This document shows positions 32,744 through 43,560 of a DNA stretch of 64,000 nucleotides, piece by piece. Under the pieces are notes generated by a model that worked only from the letters and a program-made list of their open reading frames with translations, had not been told where the DNA came from and did not search any database. A program made the position numbers and the translations under genes. Numbering within the stretch: position 1 is the stretch's first letter; each line of letters starts with the position of its first letter. Source of the stretch: Gnetum montanum (taxonomy: Eukaryota > Streptophyta > Gnetopsida > Gnetales > Gnetaceae). Where the stretch lies: assembly GCA_015680685.1 (NCBI GenBank), contig MNCI01011147.1, forward strand, positions 1 to 64,000, given 5' to 3'.

Positions 32744-33077
32744 TTCTTTAGTGGATTCCCTTTTATGTAGCTCTCCTTCTCCTTTCACTACTTGGTCTAG
32801 TAACCTTTGAATTTGATAAGCTATCATCTTTGATAATATACCTTAGGATTATACCTTAATGGTCTTTCTTGTTTTGTTTCTTAGTGCATCAATGATGTGT
32901 CATAGTTCTCTCCTTTGAGAAAATTCATATCCTAGGCATCTATGTAATAATGAATAGCATCTACCCATTGTTGGATCAAGGGATTCATGTATTCCTTGCT
33001 TCCATCCTTGGATTTTTTTCTTAAGTTTGATACTTTGGAATAAGTTTCATATCTATCATTAAATAGTTCTAGCATGG
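32744..33077 (-). pseudogene. gag: GYP-2 gag, upstream part
   Basis: Directly follows the right TSD of COP-1. It matches the GYP-3 gag region around 28480-28830 (for example 'ctctccttctcctttcactact', 'tctatgtaataa'). It is the continuation of 12700-13648 before COP-1 landed. The similarity stops at about 33077, where the presumed TAT-1 LTR begins. Confidence 0.7.
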
Positions 33078-34549
33078 TGTTGGACCTAGAAAATTTGGTT
33101 GTTGGAATGGAAACTAGAAAATACTAGGCATTGAAATGGTTTAAGCCTTGAATCCCCAAGGCCTTTGAAAAATGGGATCCAAGGCACCCTAGATGGTTTG
33201 GTCGATCACCTAGGGATATATAGAATGTAACTGAAAATGTAAACAATGCTAAAAATAGAAAAAGAATTGTAGATTCAAAATGAAAATAGACACAAAAATG
33301 AAAACTTGAAATTAAATCTACACAACAATGAACTATAACTTTATCGAAATGGAAAATGATAATGCACAAGGTTCAAAAGGTATCGATTTATGTGCTGGGT
33401 GTATAGGAAGTTCATTGAGAAGAAGCTTAAAGTTTATTGGAGCTTATAGTTTGCATGTATAACTTGATGATTTGGATGCTTCCCAACCCCTATTTGTAGT
33501 AACTTTCTACAAGTTCTCATTGGAATTCACAATTGTAGTCATGTATTAGTATTACACCTTTGGTGCTGTGGTATCATGTAGGAGTCTTTGATGCCTAGCA
33601 TAGACACCAATTTATTACTAAAGAGGTTGCAAGGTTAGAAAGGCTGTCTTGGTTGTAAAGTATGAAAAAGGCTTTCAAGTTATGGAAAATTCTTTCTTAG
33701 CTTTTGAAACCATACTAAGGTGTTCATGTTGGGCTTTATAGGCCATGGAGTTGCATATTTTGGCTCCATGCATCACTGTCGTGATTACTGATAGATTCAT
33801 GCCTATTTGTAGGTGTAATGGTCATCAATTTCTAGAGTATATTACCATTTATAGTAAGTTTGGATACAATGTAGACACCAAAGCCCATCTAGATACTATA
33901 AATAGTAAATGGACTTTTGTGACTACGATGATGCAATCTCAAGTACATTGACCTTGGTGGACTATGCTGAGTTTGTTGGAAACTACTGTCTACCCTAGCA
34001 ATGCTACAACTACTAAAGAATTGGGGTGACTATGCTGGCCATTTTTGGGAAAATGGAAAATGGAAAATGAAAAATTCCAACAATTGTAATGTTGCATCTA
34101 CACTAGGTTTTGTGGTGACTACATTGGGTTGGAAATGAAAACGAATATCCAACATCGTCTACATTAGGGGTAGATGGTTCCAACGTAGTTGAGGCTATAC
34201 CTCTACAAAACCCATGAAAATACCACTTTTGGTAATTCCCAAGGCATTTTTAGCCTTTCCAAGTGTGAATATAGACATGAGGTAACGTTTTTCACTTGGG
34301 AAGTGAGGTAATAGGACATTTTGAGGCATTTTTCAGCCCTAAAAGCTAAAGTATGCAAGATTGTAGCTCATAAACTAAAAATCTTACATTTACAATAACA
34401 TCTTACCTTAAGTTAGAAAATGAAAGTTACAATTTGGTAACATGAATTTTCTTGGTGGTGTTTCATTGGATCCTCTTTGTTTTTGTTTGGACAATTGACC
34501 TAAGAGACATAGACAAAGAATACAAAACACCATTGCAGGTCCATCACCA
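33078..34549 (-). repeat. Putative TAT-1 3' LTR
   Basis: Proposed because GYP-2 similarity ends at 33077 and the next bases are TGTTGGACC. The other candidate edge, GGTCCATCACCA (34538-34549), is followed on the minus strand side by a purine stretch, CACAAAGAGGGAACGT. The two edges form an imperfect inverted repeat. Inside (33955-34135) are several copies of a GACTATGCTGGCC-like motif. No second LTR in direct orientation was found, so this call rests on termini and position only. Confidence 0.4.
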
Positions 34550-35480
34550 ACGTTCCCTCTTTGTGCTCGATTTAGTAGTGTTGAACCATGCCAAAGAGTG
34601 CTTGTGATGATGGGATAAGGTTATGGTAAGGGCTATCATTGGCTATATAAAAATGGTCACGAGGGTTAATAATGAGTTCAATATGTTGACATCATGGTTA
34701 CATTCATGATAATGACACTTTGTTTAATCAATGTGATCTTGGCACTTTGTCTTTCAAAGTATTGATCACTTAGAAATTCATTTAAGAAACCAGCACCTCA
34801 CTCTAAGGTTTCTCTACCCATAAGACTCCTTCCTTTACATGTTTGGAGTTAGTAATTTGTCTTTTTAGCTTCATTTGCTTCTTGGTAATTTTCTTCTTTT
34901 TTTGGTAGAATCTTCATTAGATTTTATCATCAATACCGATTTTGAATTAGTTTTCCCATCAAATGAGATGTGTTACACTCAATGGACTTGATGGTTTTCC
35001 CATTGAATGAGATGTGTTACATTCAACAAACTTGTAAATGAAGCATGACGAAAGGATGTCATATGGCCATAATGCATGAATGTCAAACATTGGTCAACAT
35101 TGTCACTTAGGGTGAGGAAGGTTATAAATAGGCTATGGGGTTGGGCTTAAGGAGTGGTCATGATAATAATGTGAAACAAGCACTCTTGGTATGGTAGGAA
35201 AAACTCTCCAAATCTTGCACATTGAGGTCACATGATAACTTGTTTCCATAATGAGTTGCACCCTTACAATGACTTCTAGGCTTTATTTTGGAAGCACAAC
35301 TTTAAGAGGATAAGAAATGAGACAAAGAAATCATGTTCTTACAATACAATGTAGAAGGTCATGTAGAATGATTAGCAAACCAAGCTACCATATGTCTCAT
35401 ATGTTACAAAGTTTAATAGTTTAATTGTTGTGCAAAAAGAGGTCTTAACTGTTGGTTCTCACAAGCTACATGTAGTAAGA
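34550..35480 (-). other. TAT-1 3' noncoding region
   Basis: No domain recognised between the end of the TAT-1 integrase and the proposed LTR. It starts with the purine-rich tract next to 34549 (minus strand). It includes a duplicated phrase around 34955-35030 ('ttttcccat...aatgagatgtgttaca'). Confidence 0.5.
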
Positions 35481-35489
35481 ATTTAGGTA

Positions 35490-36420
35490 GGAATGACTGA
35501 CTAGATTGACCAGCTGATTCCCATGCATGTCTACTATCTTGAAGGCTCTGTTGCCATAGGCCTTAGTGAATAAGTAAGGCCCTTCCTAGTTGGCTAAGAA
35601 TTGTTTTGCATGCTTGTGGATAGGTTTGATAACTAGGTCTTCTTCCTTGATCTTGTGCTTGTTCAGGTTATGATGGTGTCGTAGTTTTTGCCTCTCTTGG
35701 TACCACTCAACATGAACAAGTGTTCACACTCACTACTCTTCCACCAAGCCTAGATTCATGGTGCATAGCTCCTTGTTTTGTTCATCATTGATGAAGTCCA
35801 ATAAGACTACTCAAAGTAATGGCACCTGCAATTCAAGAGGTAAAACAACTTTGAAATCATAAACTAGGTTATATGGGATTACACCAGTTGTAGTTTGGAA
35901 TATGGTTAGGTAGGCCAAAAGTGCATGGACAAGATGCTCACGCCACTTGTGTTTGTTCTTGTTCAACATCTTCTTGTGCAAGTTTATGATGTTCTTCTTG
36001 CATTCTTAAACTTGCCCATTGGCTCGAGGGTAATAGGGTGATGAGAAGGAATGCTTAATGCCAAGGTCATGACAAAAGTTTTTCATTTGTTGGTTACTAA
36101 ATTATGGTCCATTATTTGTGACTATGGTCATAGGTAAGCCAAAACAATCTAGCATGTTATTGAGTATGAATTTATAGACTTGTTGAAATGTTTTCTTCCT
36201 TAGGAAAATAGCTTCAACCCCCTTTGTAAAGTATTCGATTGTGGTAATCATGAAACTATGCCCTATGGAAGATTCAAGTGTTATAGGTCCAATGATATCC
36301 AACCCCCACCATTGAAACAAGTAAGTTATTTAAGTGGTTCATAACTCAGTTGGTGGCATGTGTATAAGGTTTCTATGCTGTTCTCATGTGTCAAAAGTTT
36401 TAACCTTCTATAGGCATTAC
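35490..36420 (-). pseudogene. int: TAT-1 integrase remnant
   Basis: The minus strand gives WWGLDIIGPI, SFMITTIEYFTKGVEAIFLR and FGLPMTIVTNNGP (36102-36320). The last motif is normally D-N-G, so the second catalytic Asp is Asn here. Then come SSPYYPRANGQV-stop-EC (about 36000-36040) and a C-terminal block, AYGNRAFKIVDMHGNQLV (about 35520-35590), typical of Tat/Ogre integrase. Several stops. Confidence 0.8.
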
Positions 36421-36679
36421 TTTCCATATAGGTCCAGTAATAGCCTAATCATTTTATCTTAGTAGCCATGGATGTAGGTCTTATATGTCTCCCACATACA
36501 CCCTCGTGAACCTACTCTAGGACTATGTGGTTTTTGGTTTTACCTAAGCATACTAATAATATGCTATCATAGGACCATTAACATAATGTGTTATTGTCTA
36601 CTATGACACATTATTTTGATTGTTTATGTACAATGTCCTTTTGAGTAGTAATTAGGCCTTGTAAAGGTTCATCATGGAT

Positions 36680-37200
36680 AAGGTAAAACTTGATATCATC
36701 AGACCACTCTTTTACAGAATCATTATACACTATAGCTACATAGGAATCGTCAGTGCTTTGCATGATGGAAATAACATAGTCCATGGTTTAGGTGGGTAAC
36801 TTACTAAACACATCTGGCATAACATTGAGGGCTAGTGTTGTGATGACATCAACTATGATGTTATCATTTCAAGGTACATGTTGGATATCAATGTTTATAA
36901 ATTATTGCATTAATTTCTTTCCTAGGTCATAGTAAGGTTGCAAATGCTTGGCTTTACATGCATAAACCTTAGTTACTTAATTAAGGACAAGTTGTGAATC
37001 ACCTTTGATTATTAAGCATTTTACTCCTAGGTCATAAGCTACCATCATTCCTCTAATCAAACCCTCATATTCTACTACATTGTTGGTACATGAATATTCA
37101 AAGTGATAAGTGAAGGGTTGGGTTTCACTAGATTAGAATGTTATAATGGTAGTGACACTAGTCCCATGGGTAGTTGAAGCTTAGTCGAAGTGCATGACCA
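36680..37200 (-). pseudogene. TAT-1 second (additional) RNase H
   Basis: The minus strand encodes NNVVEYEGLIRGMMVAYDLG and KCLIIKGDSQLVLN, then a block ending near 'HVP.NDNIIVDVITTLAL'. This is the pattern of the additional archaeal-type RNase H found between the normal RNase H and integrase in Tat-lineage elements. Its presence, together with the RT, assigns the element to Tat. Confidence 0.75.
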
Positions 37201-37233
37201 CCTCATATCCCTCGAGTAGTTGGTTAATGATGT

Positions 37234-37700
37234 TCATGTGTTCGTTGGAAATTCAAGATCTATGATTGCACAATCATCAATTGGTAAAATAGTAAGTTGT
37301 GTGATGATAGCTAGAACTTTTGTTGAGGCTTGGGAAATGTAATAAAGGTCAAACTCTACTATTATGTCTTTCCAATGGGCTATATAGCTACTCTCATAGA
37401 TGTTGGTCATTATGGCTTTAAGCATGTTATCTTTACAAATGACATTGACTTGGCTCCTAAAGAGGTATTGTCTCATCTTCTTCAATGAGAAGACTACGTC
37501 TAGACAATACTTCTCTACTTTAGTGTATCGGGCCTCATGGGCAACTAATGCATGGCTTAGGTAGCATACACACAAATTTTCTCTATCATCTTATTTCTAG
37601 CAAAGTAGAAAGCTAATAGACATGTTAGAGGTAGTAAGGTAGATGTAAAAAGGTTTATCCTCTTGTAGGGAATAAACTGTTAGTAGTTGTGCTAACTCTT
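37234..37700 (-). pseudogene. rh: TAT-1 first RNase H
   Basis: The minus strand gives CYLSHALVAHEARYTKVEKY, LKKMRQYLFRSQVNVICKDN and WKDIIVEFDLYYISQASTKV (37234-37575). This matches the canonical RNase H that directly follows RT in Tat elements. Confidence 0.8.
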
Positions 37701-38006
37701 GCTTAAGGTTTTAAAGGCTTCTTAGCATTGAGCTATCCACTCATAATGAACTCCTTTCTTAAGAAAATGTTACATGGGTTGTAGCTTATCCGTAAGCCTA
37801 GTGATGAACCTATGGATAAATTGTAACTTGCCTTGCAGTCCTAGAAGATCCTTAAGATTAGTTGGACCTACCAAGTTGGATATGGTCTTAACCTTATCAG
37901 GATCAACAAATATACCTACTTCAGATACTACAAAGCCAAGAATTTTACTAGTTTTGATACCAAAGATATAGTTTTTGGGATTAAGCCTAAGCTCATATTT
38001 GAGACA

Positions 38007-38620
38007 TCATTTTAACACAAGGTTGAGGTCATGTGTATGATCATTTGCCACTTTGGACTTAATGACTATATCATCTATGTAAATTTTAACCAAACCTAGC
38101 ATATAGTTACTAAAAATATATGTCATCACTCTTTGATAGGTTGCTCCTACGTTCTTTAGGCCAAAGGGCATCATATTATAACAAAAGGTACTGCAAGGAG
38201 TTATGAAGGTTATACTAAGGTGATGTTTTGGATTGATTCTAATTTGGTTGTATCCCGAGAACCCATCCATAAAGGATAATAAGGCATATCCAACCGTAGT
38301 ATTGATGAGTTTATCAATAGTAGGTAAGGGAAAATCATCTTTGATAGTTGCCTTATTTAGGTCTTGAAAATCAATGAAAATGTGTATACTCCCATTTTTC
38401 TTAGGGACTACCACTATGTTGGTTACCCATTCTATGTAATTAACAACTTTGATGAAGCTAGCTTTGTATAGTTTTGTGATCTCATCACGAACTACCAAGG
38501 CCAAATCAAGTCTAATCTTATAAACTTTCTGCTTAACTAATCTAATGCTAGGATCAAGTATGGTGTTATGTTGAACTAAATATGGATCTAGACCTAGCAT
38601 ATCTTCATATGACTAGGCAA
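38007..38620 (-). pseudogene. rt: TAT-1 reverse transcriptase (197-codon open segment)
   Basis: The longest uninterrupted retroelement ORF in the window. Motifs in order: LGLDPYLVQHN, VRDEITKLYKASFIKVVNY, VVVPKKNG, FIDFQDLNKA, DDFPLPTIDKLI, FMDGFSGYNQI, MPFGLKNVGATYQR and KIYIDDIVIKS with the catalytic DD. This is Tat-type Ty3/gypsy RT. The fingers, palm and YxDD motif are intact, but there are stops downstream and upstream. Confidence 0.9.
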
Positions 38621-38990
38621 AGGCCTTAATGTTTTCTTGTAGGACCCTGGTGATGTCTTGAGTCTATTGAGGTTCTAGTTAGGAACTCAATTTCAGTTCT
38701 TTCTCCTCACCATAGTGTGTTGTGATAGGAACCTCAAGTAGAGAGCCTTCAGTAATGTCACCAGCTTCAAGGTCAAGGATTTTGACTAGGTTTTCAGGCA
38801 ACTCTAGAGGTTTCTCTATTGAGGCTATGTGGTTCAAAAGACTTTAAAGCTCACAATCTAGGCAATTAAGTTTGTTGCATCATTCAACATCACCATGAGG
38901 CTCATTTAGGTTCCATGGAAAGGTGATTTGCTTCTAGGTGTCCATACTCCAATCTTGCATATCAACAATAAGCACATTAAGTGGCACTTG
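38620..38990 (-). pseudogene. TAT-1 protease-RT linker
   Basis: The minus strand reads, with stops, ILDLEAGDITEGSLLEVP and VLQENIKAFA before the RT, the usual linker in Tat elements. No protease active site and no gag were found upstream; the similarity fades near 38990. Confidence 0.5.
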
Positions 38991-40190
38991 GGTAAATATG
39001 AGTACATAATACTTAAACGATATAAAATACATTAGTAACCATGAAAACACATGCTATTTCAATGTCAAACAAATGCAAACAAGGTCAACCAAGGTTGTAA
39101 GACGTAGGTGAAGATAAATAAGATGGAACAAAGGCCAAACAAGGCCAAAAAGTTGAGGCACCATGAAAGCATAAAAAATAAGGTCAAATATGATCAACTA
39201 AGATTACACTTTTGCTATTTTAAGGCCTTGTTAGGCCATGTTACTAGTTTAAGGACTTGGAAGGCCATAGTTACATGGTGTTAAATGATGATCAAGAATG
39301 GTCAAACCCCATTACCTAACACCAATCAAAGTCTAAATAATGGTTAACATAGGATACAATAGAGAAAACAAGGTAGTAATCAGAAAACTGAAGTGATGTA
39401 GAGGCTAAATGACGTAAATTGATGGTAGTGAAGGTCAATAATGCATAACAAGATCAAAGTACGTTAAAACACTATGAAAGAAGCTTAAATTAGTTAGAGT
39501 CAAATACATGCCATAAACAATGATCAATACTGGTAAAAGGATTATATTTTGCTAGTTTTAGGCCTTAACAGGCCATGGTATAAGGCTACAAGATTTCCAG
39601 GGGAGTTTGTGCACAAAAGGAGGTCATTCCAAGGCTATTTTAAGGCAAAATTGACATTTTTTCTTATTACTACATTGGGTCCTACTAGTAACTACACTGG
39701 CCCAACATAGTCATGTATTCCCCAGCATAGCCAACATTGATGGGTAGTTTCCTAGGCTCAATATGATCACTTATAAACTCTTAATGGTCTAGAAAGCTAG
39801 TGCAGGGGGGTTGGTATTGAAGATTGGTACGTTTTGGCTTTATTTTTACCCTCCAAAAGTTGAAAATCATGTTTCTGTTGGTAACTACACGAGTCGAGTG
39901 TAGTCAAGGTAGGCCCTAGCATAGTCACATGGAACATACAAATGGCTTTTCTCTAACCCAACATAGTCTTACTTACTAATTTCATCACTGAGTGAAGTAG
40001 GGGTGGTGGAAGTGTATTATGGAAACAAGGGTTTCATGGTGGGCGCCTAGGTTTAAGTTGGTTTTCTTGGCTTAAACATGTAAAAAAAAAAACAAAAATC
40101 ATTCGTATTCTACCAGTCTAAGCTACTACACATAAGATTAGAGCCAGCCCCATCATATTCATAGTCTTTTCTTCCCCAAGTGCCAATGTA
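38991..40190 (+). other. Noncoding region with repeated CCCARCATAGTC motif
   Basis: No ORF of interest. Four motif copies lie at 39701 (CCCAACATAGTCATG), 39721 (CCCAGCATAGCC), 39914 (CCCTAGCATAGTCAC) and 39958 (CCCAACATAGTCTT). In the proposed TAT-1 LTR the motif occurs on the other strand, so relative to it this region is inverted. It may be the upstream region of the gene-like locus that starts near 40200, or a piece of an oppositely oriented LTR. Confidence 0.45.
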
Positions 40191-40372
40191 GTGATCCCAA
40201 GCCTACCAAAATTCAAATATTTTTCTGTGTTTTCTACATCAGTTTTCACCATGTCAAGAAGGAAGGCTCCTATTAAGAACCCTACTTTAGAGGAGGTAGA
40301 TGTAGTAGCTCATGACCTTTCACAACTTCCATGTCCAAGGATTGGAGGAAGATCCATCACTACTTATGCTAG

Positions 40373-41689
40373 GTACACAACCTTAACTATTTTTCCATGA
40401 GAGTTTATGTCGTTTCTAGCCTAGAAACCCTATGTTTTCTCATATCTAGGATTGTGTGTTTGTTGTATTGGAATTTTGTCAAAATCCCACTATAGATCTA
40501 GGTCATGTTTACTCATTTTTTATGTTACTTGGATTTTGAATTTTCTTTATATTGTGTTATAAATGCTATTTTCCATGAATTCCATGGGTTTTTTGCTCTT
40601 TTTTTTTTCACCCAAAAAGCAATACCAATTTTGAATATTTTCATAGGAAAATGGATAGGTATTTTAGTTTTCTTAGGCTATGGGGTTATTGGTTATTTTT
40701 TTGATCAATTTTGTTTTTAAACCACTCGATTTCACCTTATTGTTATTTTTTATGGGTTTTTTCATTAGGTTGTGTCAAGTGGTTTTTCAGTTTTCTAGCT
40801 ATTTTTAGGTGTAACTTTGGTAGTTTTTCTACAATAAATGGTTATGAATGTTTTAGTTTTATATTTTAGTTTACTATTCAAGGATTCTAATGACCATGGA
40901 ATCATTGAATTTTCACTAACAATTAATTTTTGGCAACTATTTCTATAAACTTGCACGAAATGGAGTTTTGGTTGTGATGCCTATAGTTAGGTTAATTTTG
41001 CAATTTTTTTCAATGAAAATAGTTAAGATTTTTTATGGTTTTTTATTTTAGGTTGTAGTTTATATTTTTTCAATTCCAATGACTATGGGATCATTGAATT
41101 TGGATAAGCGGTTAATTGTTTATGAATTTTTTAGTAAAGTGGTGTAGAACTAAGGTTTTATGGCTGTTACACATTTACCCTTGTGAAGATGGGTAGCGAA
41201 ATTTTTTTTTCCATTAACGTCCCATGATCTTGGTGATTTTTTAAGTGTTGAGAAGGCTCTAGAAGAGGTTTGGATAGAATTAAAAAGATTTTAGTATTTC
41301 TTACTAGTTGTTTACTATAGCCATTCCCTACAATTTTTGTGTTATTCAATTTTGTTGAATTTTGGGTTATGGCCTTGGGTTGTTTTTTGAAGTTTTTTCT
41401 AAGCATGGAACTTAACAAGAAAATCAAAATCTTAGTTCTACACTATCATTTTCATGTTTTTGGTTTTAAATTATCATTTTCACAGTTTTGGTAATAAACT
41501 ATCATTTCCATCAAAGTGTGAATTGTTCCATTTGGTATTTTTGTCTAAGTGTTATTTTCCTTGGTTGAAGTGTTATTTGGTTGTAGATGTTGAAAATGTT
41601 GACATAGTAATATTTTTGGAATTTTAGAATTATTAAGCTTTAATTTTTAGTTATACAAGGTTGTAATGGTTATGTGTTGAATGGTATAG
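40373..41689 (+). other. Putative first intron of the gene-like locus
   Basis: T-rich on the plus strand, GT...AG bounded, without retroelement domains. Two similar paragraphs occur at about 40850-40920 and 41045-41110 ('ttctaatgaccatggaatcattgaatttt' and 'ttccaatgactatgggatcattgaatttg', each summarised). This suggests a local duplication. Confidence 0.35.
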
Positions 41690-42591
41690 GGCCTTCTTGA
41701 AGCTCGTCTTGGTCATGATAGGGTTGGTGGAGCTCTTATATTTTATTCATGTTCTAGGGTCCTTTACTCCCCCTCTCAATATGGAGATAGAGTGTTGCTT
41801 GTTGTGGTTTAGGCTAGGGGCCTCGAAATTCCTAGCCTACTTTCCACAAAACTTTAGTATGATGGTTTTGTCACACTTGGCATCTGAGACAATGATTTTC
41901 ATTATGAAAACCCTCTTACTTTGCTCTTCTAGATGATCATAAAGTTCCTAGTTGATGATCTTGAGGTCTGTGCAGAGGGTAAATCTCATGATGATGTGAC
42001 CACCTTGGATACTTGCAAATTGTCCAAAATTTTGGAGATGCTTGAATTCAACCAATATAACACTGATAACACTTTGCTAGTTAGCCATCATATGAACATA
42101 TTATTTCAAAACATATTGGCACCATATACTATATAGAGGGGTATGTGTAATCATTATAATTTTTTTTCAGTTAATTGTTATTTTTCTTTTGTTATTAAGT
42201 AATGATAATTTTTGTTGTTTCACTTGCCTATAGGTATAGGGTAAATGATCAAGGATTAATCAAGGGTAACAATATTTTATCCTTATCCCAAACAACATTG
42301 GGAGTCTTCACAAAAAGCCCAATAGTAAGGTTGGAGGTGATGCACCAAATGAAGGATGAATTTCATAATTACATCAAATGTTATCCTAAGGCCTACTAGA
42401 GGTGTCTAGCCAATGGGATGATACAGAGTTGGTGGGCAAACCCACCTCATGATGCAGAAGTGAACCCATCTTCTAGAGCTCATAAAATGCCTTTATCATA
42501 TAGGTGAAGTGAGTATTCTTGTTTGTTTATTTTGGTTATCTTTATGCCAACATTTTCCTAGTTATGTGGTAATTAAGTTATTTAGGCTTTG

Positions 42592-43162
42592 TGTGACATC
42601 CTATTCCTAGATGTCATGGAAAACATCAGATATATGTTATATTAGACATTATGCATAAGAAGGAAATATACCAAATGTCAAATATATGTAACATTCGACA
42701 TTATGCGTAAAGGAAATAATAGAGAAAGTGTAGAAAGGAAGAGAAAAGAATTCTTTATTGATATAGAATAGTATATTTGGATCATGCTTTGAGAGTGTTC
42801 CTTAGGGTTTTATTCCTTTGGCATCTATACCTTAGAGGCAATGTAGCATTATAACTAGCCTATAACTAGCTAGAAGGAATGGCCAATTCACTTCCTACTC
42901 CACTTCACCCAGCTCCTGTGACTTGCTTATACTGGCTTTGCCACTCCCCATTGGCATGACCCCTTAGCCTGGGTATAAATGCCTTAGGTCAAACCCCCAA
43001 AGGTTATCTCAAAAGACATGTCCATTATTACAATGTGCCCTTTTGGGTCTCAATTACATTTATCCTTTTGGGTCTTATTATGATAATAATAATACTTGTT
43101 ATGAAGAGGCACCATATTCGTTATGTAGTAGCCTCATTTCGGAATAGGGATGGGATAATACA
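42592..43162. repeat. Second copy of the TGTGACATC solo LTR
   Basis: About 571 bp matching 23334-23906, from TGTGACATCCTATTCC to a terminal ...ATAATACA. Shared phrases include 'ccaaaggttatctcaa' and 'catgtccattattacaa'. It lies within the proposed last intron of the gene-like locus (42504-43210). Flanks CTTTG and TGAAT do not match, so the target duplication has decayed or the right edge is slightly off. Confidence 0.75.
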
Positions 43163-43560
43163 TGAATGGGATGATACATAACTAATTATTCCTTTTTTTT
43201 ATGCCTCTAGAACATTAGAGCTGAGTCCTAGGTGGAGGCTCTAGTTTTAGTAGTTTTCTTTGAGACTAATAAATAAAATCATGCACATGGTAGTTTGACA
43301 TTTAGTTTGGCACCTAACATTTGAAAATTTGGATAAGTGCACAAGATAACTTTTGATATATTTTAAATTGAGGATGGTGTATGCTAGTCTTTTGTTTTTG
43401 TGGTTGATGGGTGGAGTGCATAACTTAATTTGGTTGGATTTATTGATGTTTGGATTGATGTTTGATGAGTGCTCTTCAATGATTAGATTACTTATGTATA
43501 CTAACATGTTTTATAGACCAACATGTGCTATTTAGCTAAAGGAGATGCTAAGATTCTTAC

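Larger units (their letters stand above)
5457..33077 (-). mobile_element. GYP-2: Athila-like element lacking RT and integrase, split by COP-1
   Basis: Minus-oriented Ty3/gypsy element. From high to low coordinates it has part of gag (33077-32744), the COP-1 insertion (13654-32738), the rest of gag, protease (12172-12640), a spacer, an extra ORF (9349-6530), a polypurine tract and the 3' LTR (5457-6297). No reverse transcriptase, RNase H or integrase is found between protease and spacer, where GYP-3 has them. The gag N-terminus, primer-binding site and 5' LTR are missing; the right edge abuts the presumed TAT-1 LTR. It is the outermost intact layer of a four-deep nest. Confidence 0.75.
40200..43560 (+). 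pseudogene. Unrecognised multi-exon gene-like locus
   Basis: A start ATG at 40251 opens MSRRKAPIKNPTLEEVDV and runs to a donor AG|GTACAC after 40372. An acceptor TATAG ends at 41689; exon 2 continues in phase (open about 80 codons). A donor GGG|GTATGT lies after 42140, an acceptor CTTGCCTATAG ends at 42233, and an exon at 42234-42503 contains IKCYPKAY, a TAG, then RCLANGMIQSWWANPPHDAE. The last intron, 42504-43210, starts GTGAAG and ends TTATGCCTCTAG. The final exon adds TLELSPRWRL and a stop near 43249. The middle junction is not in phase. I do not recognise the protein. It could be a host gene remnant or an antisense extra gene of TAT-1; Tat elements are known to carry such ORFs. Confidence 0.4.

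Noticed and set aside
33745-33951. 68-codon plus-strand ORF as a gene
   Set aside because: Falls inside the proposed TAT-1 LTR; no domain, no conserved partner.
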